DNA from: Inia geoffrensis
Taxonomy: Eukaryota; Chordata; Mammalia; Artiodactyla; Iniidae
Assembly (NCBI GenBank): GCA_036417435.1
Contig: CM070903.1
Location: 79,229,501 to 79,293,500, forward strand
Reading direction: 5' to 3'
DNA length: 64,000 nt
The notes beneath the pieces are model-generated. The model made no database searches, had not been told where the DNA came from, and saw only the letters and a program-made list of their open reading frames with translations. A program made the position numbers and the translations under genes. Shown one piece after another: positions 24,251 through 36,938 of the stretch (position 1 is the first letter of the stretch; each line of letters begins with the position of its first letter).

Positions 24251-25690
24251 AGTGAGCACAAATTTACCCCAGAAAAATAGTTTATCTTGGTTGAAAAAAG
24301 TTAAGGCTACATTTTAGTTTGCTAATGAAAGAATTAAGAGGGCAAATATTTGAAGAAAACTGTCAGAAAAGTATAGAGATCATTGGCACTGAATTTAGTT
24401 AAGGAAGGCAATGAACTAATTTTCAAAGAAGTTGTTCCAAACACTGTCTAGTTATAATTTTAAAATAACGCATGCACTCTTCTTTGGCTCTTCCATTCGC
24501 TCCCTTAATATCTGGGTCAAAAAATTAGGTAGAGGAGAAGGGGACTTGGATTCTCTAAAAATTGACAGTCAGTTTCTAACTTGTTTGCATGGATCTAGCT
24601 TTCAGAATGCTTCAAGCTCTTAATCATATTACATTTAGTACCAATTAGCACACTCCCTGTATTGTACTTCTCAGAACAGTATGTTCCAGGTACTAAAGCA
24701 GGAAGAAACATTGATTTCCTGATTCCTCTTTTCAGATGCTTGGATCTGTAGGCAGGTGATTTACAAAGTCTTCCCTCTTGGTCTAAGTCCTACAGCTAGG
24801 TTTAGAAATATGGTATCTGTGAAGAAAATATTGAATCTTTCTTTGGGTACAGGTAAAAATTAAAGTAGTTTTTGTTTGTTTGTTTTTTTACCAGTTAATA
24901 TCCTTTGTAATAAATTCACCTCTAACATTCAGCAAAAAGGAATGGAGAGATTTTATAATTCAACTTACTGAACTGAATTGAGGGCCAGTCCCGGGTCAAA
25001 GCATATTTGTCCAGTCACTGATTTCTGTAAAATAGCATTGCTACTTTTTTTTATAGCATTCTTGTTTTTCTTCTGCATTATACCCAAAACTGGAGTGAAA
25101 GATACTTCCAGTTTCCGTGAGCTACTGTTAGACATTATTTTTAATCCAGTAAGAGGCCATAAGTGTTCATTCTTATATTTAGGATAAGAAATCGGAAGAA
25201 GGATTAATGATCTCCTTCAATATGTTTTCTTCATAGATAAGGAAACTGAAGCCCAAAGCAGCAAAAGGACCTGGGCCAAAGCCATCAAAGCAGTCACTGG
25301 CTCCTTGGCCAGGGCTCTTCCTTCCTCAATCAATAAAACTTCCTTCCAGACCCTTTCCACGCAAGGCAGAACCAGAAAGAACAGAAGGTGTTTCTTGATC
25401 TGGCCAACTACAGACATGTGTGTCCTCTCACAGACAAAGCAGTAGGATAAATAACCAAGATGAATCCTAAGAGAAGAAAGTAAAAGCATAACACGGAAAT
25501 TCCCCCAACACTTGAGGGATATATTCTTTGACTTGTTTACGACTGCAGTCCTGGTAAGAAGTAGCTCTAAAACAACTGTGCAGGAAATGCTACAATGTTA
25601 GGAGTCACAACAACCCCAGTTATGGGAAGTGGGTTTCCATCTCTGAAATGCACACTGCAAATCCGCTCCCAACCCCACACTCACCTTCTT
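24251..25690. other. intron with a possible reversed MIR
   Basis: A MIR-like core read on the minus strand is seen at about 25200-25320 (tagataaggaaactgaagcc). The rest is unremarkable. Confidence 0.45.
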
Positions 25691-26115
25691 TTCCCCTTGC
25701 CTAATCTAGTAACTGAATTACTGCAATAGCCTCCTTGCCTTTAGTCTCCCCACCTCCACCCTGCTGCCAGTTATTTTCCTCCGATAGAATATGATGTCGT
25801 CCCCCCTACCCTAAAGCCCTTCCCTGTCTCCTCAATGCCTTCAAGACTGAAGCCAAACTCCTTAGGAGGATTCAGAGGCCCTCTCCATCTGGCTCTGTGA
25901 ACTTCTCTCCAGCCTCACTTCCTGCTCCTCTCCAGTTCGTCCAAACATTGCACAGTCCGGGTATGCCAGACTCCTTCCTACTCCTCGACTTACACAACAT
26001 GGCTACGTCTCCATGCCTTCACTTACCCGGATCCTCAACTTGGAATGTCCTTTCTCTTTTTCCCCATTGCAAGACCCTGCTCATCTTTGGAGAGCCAACT
26101 GTAATGTGAAGTCCT
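25690..26115 (+). mobile_element. L2 LINE fragment, forward orientation
   Basis: Follows L2 order: 'caatagcctccttgccttta', 'aatgccttcaagactgaagc', 'tcactgtgaacttctctcc'-like block, 'ttggaatgtcctttctcttt'. It is followed within 60 bp by a reversed L2. Confidence 0.8.
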
Positions 26116-26159
26116 CTGTGAAGCTGAACAAATCAGTTTGTTTTCTGTGCTGCATCACG

Positions 26160-26560
26160 CTTTGTTCAGACAAGGATACCATCTGACAAATATTTGTTGA
26201 GACCCATTATATGTGCCAGCACTAAGATACAGAGATGAAAAGGCAAAGCTACCACCTCTGAGTTCACACGGTAATGGAGAGACAGACAGGCGGTACACCG
26301 TGCTTCTGAATATATGTACAAAGTGTCATGAACATGAGAAAAGGAACTCCTGAGTGAGTGTTGGCAAGGGAAGGCTTCATCTGCAATTAAGGCTTTCAGT
26401 GAGTTTTAAAGGCTGAATAGGAGTCTGCCTGGCAGACAAGGAAGGAGATGGGTAGGGGGACATTCCAGACAGATTATAGCACCTGTCACACTGAATTACG
26501 GTGAGGTTTATCAGTTTGCCCTGATGGATTGTGAGCTTTTTGAAGAAGGGCTAACTTACC
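26160..26560 (-). mobile_element. L2 LINE fragment, reverse orientation
   Basis: Starts with the reversed L2 3' end (caaatatttgttgagaccca) and continues through 'ggcttcatctgcaattaagg', 'ctgaataggagtctgcctgg' and 'gacattccagacaga'. Confidence 0.75.
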
Positions 26561-26619
26561 TATGAACAGGATTACCCTAAAGCATCGAGCTCTAATAGTA
26601 ACTAGCATGATTTAGGAAG

Positions 26620-26790
26620 GGACTGCTCAGTGGCCAGCATTGGACTGAAGGCTTCCACACTGCATTCTCAACAACCTGCAAGGGAGATTATTTACACCTT
26701 AAAGAGGAGGAAATTGAGTCTCAGAGGGGTCTGGTCCCTTGCTTACACGTAAACTGTGGAGTTAACGTGTGTTTTTCTCCAAAGTGCACC
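26620..26790 (-). mobile_element. MIR SINE, reverse orientation
   Basis: 'ggaggaaattgagtctcaga' with 'acaacctgcaagggagatta' upstream matches the MIR core on the minus strand. Confidence 0.6.
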
Positions 26791-28560
26791 TTCTGGTGCT
26801 CAAGAAATGCACTTTGAAACTAAAGGTGTGTTTCAGCGAATTGTAACAACTGAGACTTAATGAACGGGGTCATCAACTTAGCTTCAACAAAGGCACCTGG
26901 GGACATGTGTGCATATGCATATGATACAAAACATATAAAGCACCAAATGGGGAAATTCTATGACAGCTATGATGAGTGTATACTTGGTCATACCTGTTTG
27001 GGTGGGTAGTAATTCTGAAGCTTCAGAGAAGGTAAAACTTTAAATACTCCAAGAAAAAAATTTAACAAAAGGGAAATTAAGCTTCTGAATGTGAAATAAT
27101 GCCTTTTCTAAGAAACCGATCAAATATAATCAACGCAGATTCACTTTAAGTGACAAAATATTTCTGAATTTTCTAAGATAGAGAACAACGCTTGTCCTTG
27201 CCACACATAATACTCACAGAAGCCTCAGAAAGTCTGAAAAGATTTGGTTTTATGGAGAAGAAAACTTTCATTATACTAACTTCACTTTTAGAAGCTCAAA
27301 GGATTCATTCCACTAAAAAGAGCCACTAAACGTTAAGTTTTGGAAGTTTCCTTCCTATTTTTCTTACCATTTCCTATCCTTTTTTTGCTTTCTTTGCCCT
27401 TTTCACCACTGTAACTCATGTCTTTGACAGAATGAAAAAAAGAAGAATGGGTAAGAGAAGGGAAAACAGCAGGGGCTGCAGAAGTAGTGGGGAATAGCAA
27501 TCCATCTTGTGGACTCTGAATATTTGTTATAAATTACAGCACATACCCTCAACCTTCTTCCCCAAAGGGTGTCAAGAATGAGATCACGGCCATAAAACCC
27601 TACTACTTCTTAAAGTACACAGATTTAAGAAGGTACACATGTAACAACTACTAAAACAACAAAACAAGCAGGCTTCTCACTATCCCACAGGATATTTTTT
27701 ATTACACATAATTATATATATATATATATATATATATAATTATATATATGATCTACATATGATAAACGACGGAGAGGGGTCAAGACAATTAAAAAGACTG
27801 TTGTTTAATTGATATTGATAGTATTTAAGCTTATTCCCCCCATCACTGATTTCTTCCCCCTTTCTGTTATTTTCTTTTTGATCAAGTCTTGAGCAATATC
27901 TCTGAGTATTTGGGAACAAATATCCAGGTGCTCCTCTCATGCTTCTTTGCACAAAATCTCTACCACAAAACATAAAAAAATTGGAAACCATAATTTCTTT
28001 CTGCCTACTGGATTAATTGGTAGGTTTATGAACTATTCCTGACAGTCCTAATATTTTTTACATCTACTTCATATTGACAACTATTTTTATAACACTTAGC
28101 TCAATGTTAGCACTGCCCACATACCATGAGGGTATATATTTTAACCACCAGGCTATTAACACATATACTTGTTATATGAAGGAATAACATTTTAAGAGGA
28201 ATCCTCTAAAAAGTTTATAAATCTTTTAAAAATTAGACATGTTTGAACAGGCAATAAAACACAAGCAAGTCTTGGCCCTGCTGCATGCAGAATGGGTTGG
28301 TTACAGATGCTTTCCTGCAAGCTACATCTTGCCTATTACAAGAACATTCATCTCCCAAGCACATCATTTCACCTACCTTGCCTGAAGCAAAACAAAGATC
28401 ACACACAAAATCACAGGATTTGTAAAAATATTATTGCTAATGCTTAAAGAAACTTACACTTATCTGACATCCTTACAGAGGAGAAGAAACAAACACCTGA
28501 TTTCCAAAGTACCACTTTCTGACGACTGCTCAGTTTGCCTTCCCCCTATGCAAGCTAATG
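26791..28560. other. AT-rich intron with a TA microsatellite
   Basis: No gene seen. A TA repeat lies at 27711-27749, and a p53-family-like decamer pair at 28235-28254 is treated under findings. Confidence 0.5.
27711..27749. repeat. (TA)n microsatellite
   Basis: About 39 bp of TA repeat with one ATAATTAT interruption. Confidence 0.95.
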
Positions 28561-29240
28561 ACGGGAGGGGAGTCTAACCTGTGTCTTCATTTTTCTTGCC
28601 TACAACGCTGAGGCTGGGCCAGCACTGACTCACAAAGCTGGAGACATCAGCTCATGGCAATGATTCAGTCATGAGAATTCTGGCAGACGAGGGTCTCTCC
28701 CCTCACTGGTGCTTCAAGGGGGAAATCAGTCCCTGGAAGGGATGGCTTATGACCTAGGCATGGATGTTACTGCGTCTGTTATCAAGCACCGGGAAACGGG
28801 CAGTGCTGTCTGTGACAGCAGCCAACTTAATAGACAATAACCGTCTCCATAGGGAGGACTCTGCAGTACACCCAGTTAGAAGAGCCTTACAAAAAGGTCC
28901 TTATCTCCTGCAACCAGCCCTTTCAATCAGTCCAGGAGAAGAGTGTGGATTCTAGTCTACAGATTACTTGGGTTTCTCCTCAGGGAGAGAAGAAAGGCAG
29001 AAGGGCCAAGTGTTCGGGAGCTAATAGGCTTTCAGCTTTTATTACTGGGGGTGAGAGAGAACATCTAGGAAGTTTTGAAATAGGCTGGATAAGAATCATC
29101 TCATTCAGCCAATACCTTTAGCTTAGAGCTCAGGGTGAAAACATGCGAATGTTCATTCATTTTGCAAGACAGGAAGCTGCAAGCCTTTCCTGCCGCCTCT
29201 ATCCCAAGGCAGCAGGTGCAGTTTGCATGAGGACAGACTT
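28560..29240. other. moderately GC-rich non-repetitive intron
   Basis: Contains one perfect AP-1 site (TGACTCA, about 28626-28632) and a perfect 7-bp inverted repeat, TGCTGTC/GACAGCA, at 28804-28820. No repeat recognised. Enhancer function would be inference. Confidence 0.35.
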
Positions 29241-29390
29241 CTGAGTTTACAAACCACTTTCACTTCATTATCTCCCTGGATCCTCACAACAACCCTGGAG
29301 AGTAGGTGTCATTAGCCTTGTTTTAGAGATAAGAGACACCACGGAGGTTAAGAGATTTGCAAAGGCCCCAGCTAGAAAATGGCAGCCTTT
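29240..29390 (-). mobile_element. MIR SINE, reverse orientation
   Basis: 'ggatcctcacaacaaccctg', 'gttttagagataagagacac' and 'aggttaagagatttgcaaag' are the MIR core on the minus strand. Confidence 0.7.
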
Positions 29391-29679
29391 AGATCTCCGC
29401 TAGTAAGAGAGTTAATCACTTCAGCTCCTTGCCCGGCTCTCCATTCCTCCTCCCTGCCTTCCTGTGTAGCCTCTGGAAGCAACGACTTCAGCAGCTGCCT
29501 CTGGCCCTCTCTCATTTCTGTCCTCCCCGCATCCGTGCACCATGTCACTGACGGAGCAAGCCCACCATCTTGGATCTGCACTACAGTGGCATGTTCCAAA
29601 TTGCTTCCCTTCCCCCAGGCCCCCTCCAACCAACCTCCATACGTTGCCGGATTAAGGGGTTTTATCTACAGTCCCGTGC

Positions 29680-29990
29680 ATGATAATTCCTGTGCTCAAC
29701 AAGTATTTGGTGTCAGCCCACTGCCTGTGGGATATAGTCCAAATGCCTTAACCTACGTAGGCTGTGGCCCCATCCTACCTTTTGAGCCTTGACTTCTGCT
29801 GTTTCCTATCCGTGACCACAGCTCCAGGCAGAATAGCAGAGTCCTGTCTCCAGGCGAGCAAAGCAGGCTGGCCCCTGTGTTTTTGCTTCAGCTGTTCCCA
29901 CTGCCTCTCTGGAAAGTGGACTCTTTTCCCCACTTAACCAACCGCTGGGTCAACTGCTGTCCTCTTCTTTCTTTCCGGACACAAAAGTCT
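29680..29990 (+). mobile_element. L2 LINE fragment, forward orientation
   Basis: 'gggatatagtccaaatgcct', 'ggctgtggccccatcctacc' and 'ttgcttcagctgttcccact' match L2 order in forward orientation. Confidence 0.6.
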
Positions 29991-30019
29991 TCTCTTCTGG
30001 TTGCACAGAATTTTTCATT

Positions 30020-30290
30020 CAAAGGGAACTTCAGAGGCCACTTGATCCATTCGCTCACCTAAAACTTGAGCCAAGGGTCTCATTTCTATCTTGACTCGCT
30101 CCAGGGGCTGAGCGCTCGCTATCACTGGAGGTAGCGCATTCCAGCCCGGTAGAACCCTGGCCATTCTTCCTTTTGAGCTGGAATCTGCCACCCAGGGACT
30201 GCCTCCCTTTTGTGCTAATTGTGCCCTCTGGGGCCATCGCGCCAAGTCTAGAATGTGGCTGGTGTCGGAAAAGCTAGCACTAAAAAAAGG
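30020..30290. mobile_element. CR1/L3-like ancient LINE fragment
   Basis: 'gaactcagaggccacttgat'-type start and the block 'gctggaatctgccacccagg' followed by 'tgccctctggggccatcgc' resemble mammalian CR1/L3 3' sequences. The assignment is tentative. Confidence 0.45.
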
Positions 30291-30879
30291 AGCTCTGGTC
30301 ACTGATTAACAATATCACCCTTTCGGAGCATGCGTCCTTGTTCTTTTGGGGTTGAAGCTGCACAAATAACTAACCTCCAGTGCTCTCTCCCAGAGCAAAT
30401 CAGTGTGTCTCAAAATTGTGCCGCTTAAATGGTTAAGGTACTCGTACGTCAGAAATATAAATGGCAGTGTGCCTGAGTGTAACTCAAGCTCACAAGATAA
30501 ATATTACTCATCTTCCTGGAACTTTAATTTTAATGATGCTTTTTAAAAGACGGAGGTCAATATATTTAAGTGTGTATTTGTATTAAAGTGCAAAATTGAA
30601 ACAAGTTTTACAAAAAAATAAACAAATTATATTTTGTCTATGGAACCCTTCAGATTATAGCCTCAGGATGCCCGAGGCAGACATTCATTTTGCCCTGCTC
30701 CTAATTGGGGTAAAAGTTTTAAAGGACTGTTCTAATATATCACCTCTTCCACATCGTGGAAGGCATCAGAAGCTAGAGGTACTCCATAGATTGGATTCCC
30801 TATTGCAGTTCCTGATGCATCTGTGAGAAGGGCAGGTTTAGTCCAAATTCTAATCCTAAATTCATGATTCATCCTAACA

Positions 30880-31090
30880 AAAATCACCAGTTACGAGGCA
30901 CTGTTATGCACTCTACATTCATTATGTCAAATCCTATCAATAACCCTGCTACCTAAAGATGTATTATCCCCATTTTAGGGTTGAAGAAACTGCCCTGGAG
31001 ACAGTGTCCTGCCCAAGGCAGCATAGATAGAAAGAGGTGGAATTCAACCCCAGGTCTATCTGACCACCAATCCTGAATTCTTTCCACTCA
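30880..31090 (-). mobile_element. MIR SINE, reverse orientation
   Basis: 'tattatccccattttagggt', 'cctgcccaaggcagcataga' and 'gtggaattcaaccccaggtc' are the MIR core on the minus strand. Confidence 0.75.
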
Positions 31091-34000
31091 CCACTCTGTC
31101 TCCTTAGGCACTTTTGCTTGTTCTTTAGTACAAGAACCACAGTCCCTTCTTTCAGAAAAAGGCAAAGCTTTGTTAGATGGGTAAGCGCTAAGCTAGGTCA
31201 CAATATTTGTAACTTTCAGTCTTGCAAGGTAACTAAAACAGATACACTTGAAAGTATCTCTCATATTTTACAGGGTCATATATTTTATATCACATCTCAT
31301 TGTAATTTAGCAGTTGAAATAATATTTCCATTTTAAATCAGGAATTTATGGAAAAAAAGATCATTCCCTCTTCTGCTTAAATGTTTCAAAGTATTATTAT
31401 TATTTTTGGTTTCTGAAGCCTAAATTCGAATGCCAAACAAATTAAGAAAGCAATACGCTAAGAGCTAATCTATGCCCCACAAGCATATGCCCAAGTGACG
31501 ACTTCAAAACAAATTTTCTAACCAATTAAAAAAAGAAAAATCTGTTAGTTTGGGAACGCTTGTGAACAAGTCTCGGAAGGATATAGCCATTCTCACTGTT
31601 CACATAACAGTGTGGGCCGTACCCAGGCGTAAAATATCCATGCTAATTCCCTTGCTTCTAATTAACTTGTCTTGAAGCATTCTCCATGTGCTGAGCATGG
31701 CTGATGCTTTTATTGAGACCAGCAACAAAAGATATCCAAGTAGCTCTGGTCATTTCTACATATACGTGGATACCTACTAGGATCCTCAAAGGCAAACAGT
31801 ATGAATGTCAGAATCCAACCTAAGTTCTTTGAAGTCAGGTTGTGATCTGAGTTAGTCGGAAGGAAAACTTACATTCAAAAGTAACTGTAATAAAAGAATA
31901 CTTCTAACAGGCAGAAAGAATGTATAAAATTTAAAAGTGCTTCTACGTGAAGATACGGTTTCAGTTATTACATTGTGGCACCAACTAGCGAGTTAAACCT
32001 CACATCTGTCAAAATAAAACCATCATTACTATCATGGGAAAAGGGCCTTAAAATGTTATTGCTGAATTTTATTTCACTAAAACACAAGCAGATAATTACA
32101 GAGGTTTTCTTTCCAGGAAATTTCAAAGCATTTTAGAAAAGTATATAGAATTATATTTACTTACTGTATATTTATTGACTAAGACCATCTAGTATTGTGT
32201 AAATTTTAAAGTAAGTGCCCAGTTCTCAAAAAGAAATAAGACTTGCTAGGTAAAAGAAAGTAAGAAGTCCCCTTTCCTCTCCTTTTCTGACATAGCTTAG
32301 CTCTCCTAAAAAGACAACTAAAGGAAGTAAGAGGTATTTTCTTATACGTCAAAGAAAAACATCCAGTAGACTATCGAATGCAGTAATCAATGAAGTGAAG
32401 ATTTTAGGCTGAATTTGAACATTCCACTTGAATTGGTTTGGCTCTTTTCCTCAAAGTAGAGCCACGTCATGAAAATACACTATCAGGACTACAAAAGTGT
32501 CTTAGAAAACATTGAACTTACAAAGTGTACACATTTTCCTTTAAAGAAGGATCCACTCACTACTTTCTTAGAAACCATTTCACTTCCTCTCTCTCCTGTT
32601 CTTTCTTTTGAGTATCCTCTCTCTATTCCCACTCTTAATCCCAAAGTATCTAAGAGGATAATGACACTTGGGTGGAGGCTGAGAGAAGATTCTATGAAAA
32701 CTTACCAAAAAGACTGTTCCCAGCACAATTCTTACACATTTTAACACCTATGTCTAAAATTTTTATGCAAAGAAAAGCATTATAGCTGAGAACTGTGGAG
32801 TGCTAGGCAAGAAATCAATTCTGAAATATGAATACATTATAGAAACTTACACAAATAGCTATATATTTAATTGCTTCATGAGTAGGAAACTAGACAGGAA
32901 GAAGTCTATATGTCCTTCTGGCTCTGCTGCTGAATGAGACATCTTTTCTTCCCTAGATCTCAAGTTCCTCATCACTTGTCATTCCAACTTTTACACCAAA
33001 ATGTTCATGAATGAGTTGCTATTTGTTAAATTATATGATGATTCTCAGACATAAAATATAAATACCTGCAAGATATGCCTTTGTTACAATTATATACAAA
33101 AGTGCAAGCTGTAGTCTTTGAAGATAAACATAAAACATAATCCATTACCAGTGAATATTATGAAAGGACAATACAAGCCTAAAAAATGAGTTATCCACGG
33201 TAACTTTTAGAGGCTGATGATTTTCTCTTGAAAGACTAATTAAAATAGTTATTTGCCAAGTGTCTTCCTAAACTCAAAGGGAATAAAGTTAGACTAAAGC
33301 ATTTAAAAAGAGCGTGCATTTATTTATACATGCATAACTTCAACACATGCTAGGAGTGAGAATAAGTAAAGGAAAAAGAGGTTACTTATCTATGTGAATT
33401 AGTTCAAAAAAGGAATTATTAATTATCACAACAGGAGACATTTCCTATGCATCGGAAGTACAAAAAAGTTATTCCAAATTTCTATTATGAAAATGCTTTG
33501 TATTTTACATGTTGGGCAATCTGCTTTATCTAATTACCAACTAAACACCATTTCCCAAAGGCCTTCCCCACTAATTCCATTGTTTAATACAGAAAGGTTG
33601 GAAGAGTGAGGGTAGGTGATAAACTTGAATTGATAGTGTTTAGAGGGAACCGCCAAACCCTGGGTCTAATACACAATTTGTGTCCTCAAACACCTCCACT
33701 ATCAATCACCAACGCAAAGGAACGGAACTCTCTCCAGTAGCACTCCTAGCCTTTCTCATAACCAGCTGCTTTTGGGGGACAATTTTTCCTCTCAAGACCA
33801 TTCCACTCTGGAGAGTGCGGTGGCAGGCAGGGATAGTAAACACACACCAAAACTCTATTTTCAAATTCAAAAGGATCCAGTTTTTCTTTTCTTTTCTTAA
33901 GTGCAAAATTGGTAATAATATCTTTTAAAATTGATTCACTGTCTTAAAATAAATAATGGTCTATACTACAGAAATTTTTTGAATGTAATTCTTAGCAAAA

Positions 34001-35079
34001 GGAATACATTTTGTAACTATTCGTTCTAATTCCCCTATTTTGAGAAACATAGGCTTCTCAAATCGTTACATATCAAATGCATCAAAATTCTAGTCTGTCA
34101 AATGTTAATTTAAATGTTTATTACAATAGCATATCAGTTTTAGATAAGTCAAGTTTATAAAAAGAACTGTTAGGATTTTATAAGTGAACTTAACACACAC
34201 TTAACACACATATGTCAAGGCATACAAGATATTTAAGCAAATTTTATAGAACTATGAGAATCATTTTGCTGTTTTAAACAATTACCATAGCTGGTAGAAC
34301 TTTGCTTTTATGACATACAGTTAATCATATCTATGACTTACTTGATGACAATTTCTTGTGCAGAAACGTAATCCATAATTATAACATTGTTCTTATGGGA
34401 AAATAAAATTTGCTTTTCCAAGAATACAAAGTAGTAAAAAAAAAAAAAAAAAAAAAAAAAAAGAGAGAGAGAGATAGGCAATTTATAACGTTTAATGTTA
34501 GGGCTCTAGATTCATAAAATCTCAAATTAACAGATAGAGTTGAAGGAAAAAAGTAAGCAAAGGGGGAGAGAGAAAGAAGGAATAGCTTTGAAGCCCAAAT
34601 TATAATGATTGTAAATTAACTCCTTTGTTACTCAACAAGCATAAAATATTTGTATTTATATAAATATATGTATTTATTTTTGCATTTTTAATAAAAAGTA
34701 AATTTTTCTTCTAATGACCTGGTCAAAATGATCACAATTTAAAACGCTGTTACTGGTTTGCTGAAATATTACCAATAAAGCACTGAGACTCTAAGAAAAA
34801 ATATTATCTGATTAACAATTACAGGATCTAATTAAACATGTTTTAAGAAGAAATTATTTTACATTAGAAAAAAATACACACATATGCAAACATATATATT
34901 TATCCTACATTTATTTCTAGGGACTTATAGATCTATACTGCTTCATTTCATGTCTGCTTATAAATGGTAAACCTCGAAAAACTGCCTGAATTGTAAGCAT
35001 GGGTGTGATGTACTATTCACGCAGGTAAATCTAAAAACAAAAATGCAGGATCCTAAGATAATAACATACTGTGTTTTTA
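31091..35079. other. AT-rich non-repetitive intron
   Basis: About 4 kb with no young repeat and no plausible coding frame. It contains a poly(A)/GA run at 34436-34473. Absence of recognisable repeats over this length would suit conserved non-coding DNA, which I cannot test. Confidence 0.45.
34436..34473 (+). repeat. poly(A) run followed by (GA)n
   Basis: 27 A followed by GAGAGAGAGAG. Confidence 0.97.
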
Positions 35080-35275
35080 GAGTTTCACCTCTCAGGCTCC
35101 CAAAGTACTTTGTAAATTTTAATTAAGCCTCACAGCAATCCTACCAAGTAAATATTACAATACCCATTTAACAGATGAGCACAAACAGAGTCACTTGCCC
35201 CAGATCACAGAGTTTTTTAGCGCCCACAAGCTGTCCTTCTGAGCTCTGTGTTCTACTTAATAAGCCACACTCTTT
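35080..35275 (-). mobile_element. MIR SINE, reverse orientation
   Basis: 'caaagtactttgtaaatttt', 'catttaacagatgagcacaa' and 'tcacttgccccagatcacag' are the MIR core on the minus strand. Confidence 0.75.
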
Positions 35276-36570
35276 AGGAGCCTGTCAGATGACTCCTCAA
35301 ATTCAAATGAGTATCCTTAAGTAAGCAATCATTATTCTTTCGACTTAATACAACTTGGAAACCACTCCAAGTAAAAGAAAAGTCTTTTGAAATGGTGTCC
35401 TCATCTTATTTGTTGTATTTTCCACAAGATTTAGTGCAGATGATACTGGTAAAACAGCATAAAGAGGAAAACAAAAATGCAAACTAAATGAGTAACCCAC
35501 AAAAGAACACCTGTTTGATGAACTTGAAGACACAGAATTAACTCTGCATAAAACAATTAGAAATTACATTCCAATTCTTCAGACCCTTCTAATAAAATAA
35601 CAAGGTGGCAAATTATGCTGTTTTATTTTTTTAACTAAGAAATCATGAGTCGTCATTATTAGATTCAAAGTGAAATGAGAAGGCTGATTCTATTTATAAA
35701 GTGAAAATCCCTCCCTAATTCACCTCACAGTAAATTAGACCTAGGGTCTCTGGCTACTCTAAATTTCCTTTAAATTTCAGCTGAGGGCAGCCTGATGATG
35801 GGGTCGTAATCTTTATTAAAAACCACAGGAGAGATGGCTGCTAAGATCAGTACCTTTAGGCCCCTGTGTGCCTAATTACAGGACCCCTTGTTCTAAAAAC
35901 CATTCCACGTCTACAAAACATCTTCAGGGCTTCAAAGAGTCTACGATTTTCCTTTCTGTTCTACAATAAACTTTTCTTTAATTTCAAAAAACTAGAAGCT
36001 GTTGAACAGAAAGCTATGTTATCTCATGCCTCCTTCAGGCTCCAGTGACCTAACAGACATACTAATTGCTGCTGATATAAAACCATGAGGATTTATTTCA
36101 TATGTAGTTGCTTTTACCCATGACATGACAGCTGATTGCTAAGTACCTCTCATGAGAAAAATACATATTCCCTTCTCCACCAGAGCGGGTGGGGAGAGTT
36201 ACAAGACTTGATCGCACTATGGAAATGGTTAATATCAGGGAATGCAAACAGGAGAAGGTGTAAAGCTCACATATGGGAAGACACTGAGAGCAATAAATGG
36301 CACGCATCATTCAGGGCTGACTTGAAGAAATCTCTGTCAAACTGAATGATATATAGTATCTTTTTAATGGCTCAAGAAAAATACAATGACATTATTCTCT
36401 GTCTATACCCCAATTTTCTGGTAATTTTTGTTCTGCCACACCCTCTATGTGCTAATTACAAATGAGCCATTGGTTAGTGAGCTGAGAAAACTGATTCGAA
36501 GCACTTTCGATCTCACTGCCTTTTCTGGGTACAGCTTTGGCCAATTTTAGTTAAGTTATGGAGTCCCATA
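35276..36570. other. non-repetitive intron
   Basis: Nothing recognised. Confidence 0.5.
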
Positions 36571-36608
36571 AATTCTCTAAGTATTAAGTATTAATTCTCT
36601 AAGTATTA
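36571..36608 (+). repeat. perfect 16-bp direct repeat
   Basis: AATTCTCTAAGTATTA occurs at 36571-36586 and 36593-36608, a 22-bp period, a few bases before a SINE insertion. Confidence 0.95.
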
Positions 36609-36618
36609 AAACAAAACA

Positions 36619-36938
36619 GGGTGTCCTTGGTGGCAGTGTTAGAATCCGCCTGCCAATGCAGAGGACACGGTTTGAGCCCTAGTCCGGGAAGATCCCACAT
36701 GCGGTGGGGCAACTAAGCCCATGAGCCACAACTACTGAGCCCGTGCACCACAACTACCGAAGCCTGCGTGCCTAGACCCTGTGCTCTGCAACAAGAGAAT
36801 CCACCACAAGCAGAAGCCCGCGCATCACAACGAAGAGTAGCCCCTGTTCGCCCCAGTTAGAGAAAGCCCGCACACAGCAACGAACACCCAACGCAGCCAA
36901 AAATAAATAAATAAATAAATAAAAATTAAAAAAAAAAT
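36619..36938 (+). mobile_element. long-type CHR SINE, forward orientation, older
   Basis: The head (GTGTCCTTGGTGGCAGTG) is diverged from the young consensus. The middle carries repeated CACAACTACTGAGCC-type units, typical of the longer CHR-2-like form, and the tail is (AAAT)n plus A. A likely target-site duplication AAACAAAACA is at 36609-36618 and 36939-36948. Confidence 0.85.

Noticed and set aside
29379..29792. 137-codon frame on the plus strand
   Set aside because: Runs from a MIR edge through unique sequence into an L2; composition-driven and without a recognisable domain.
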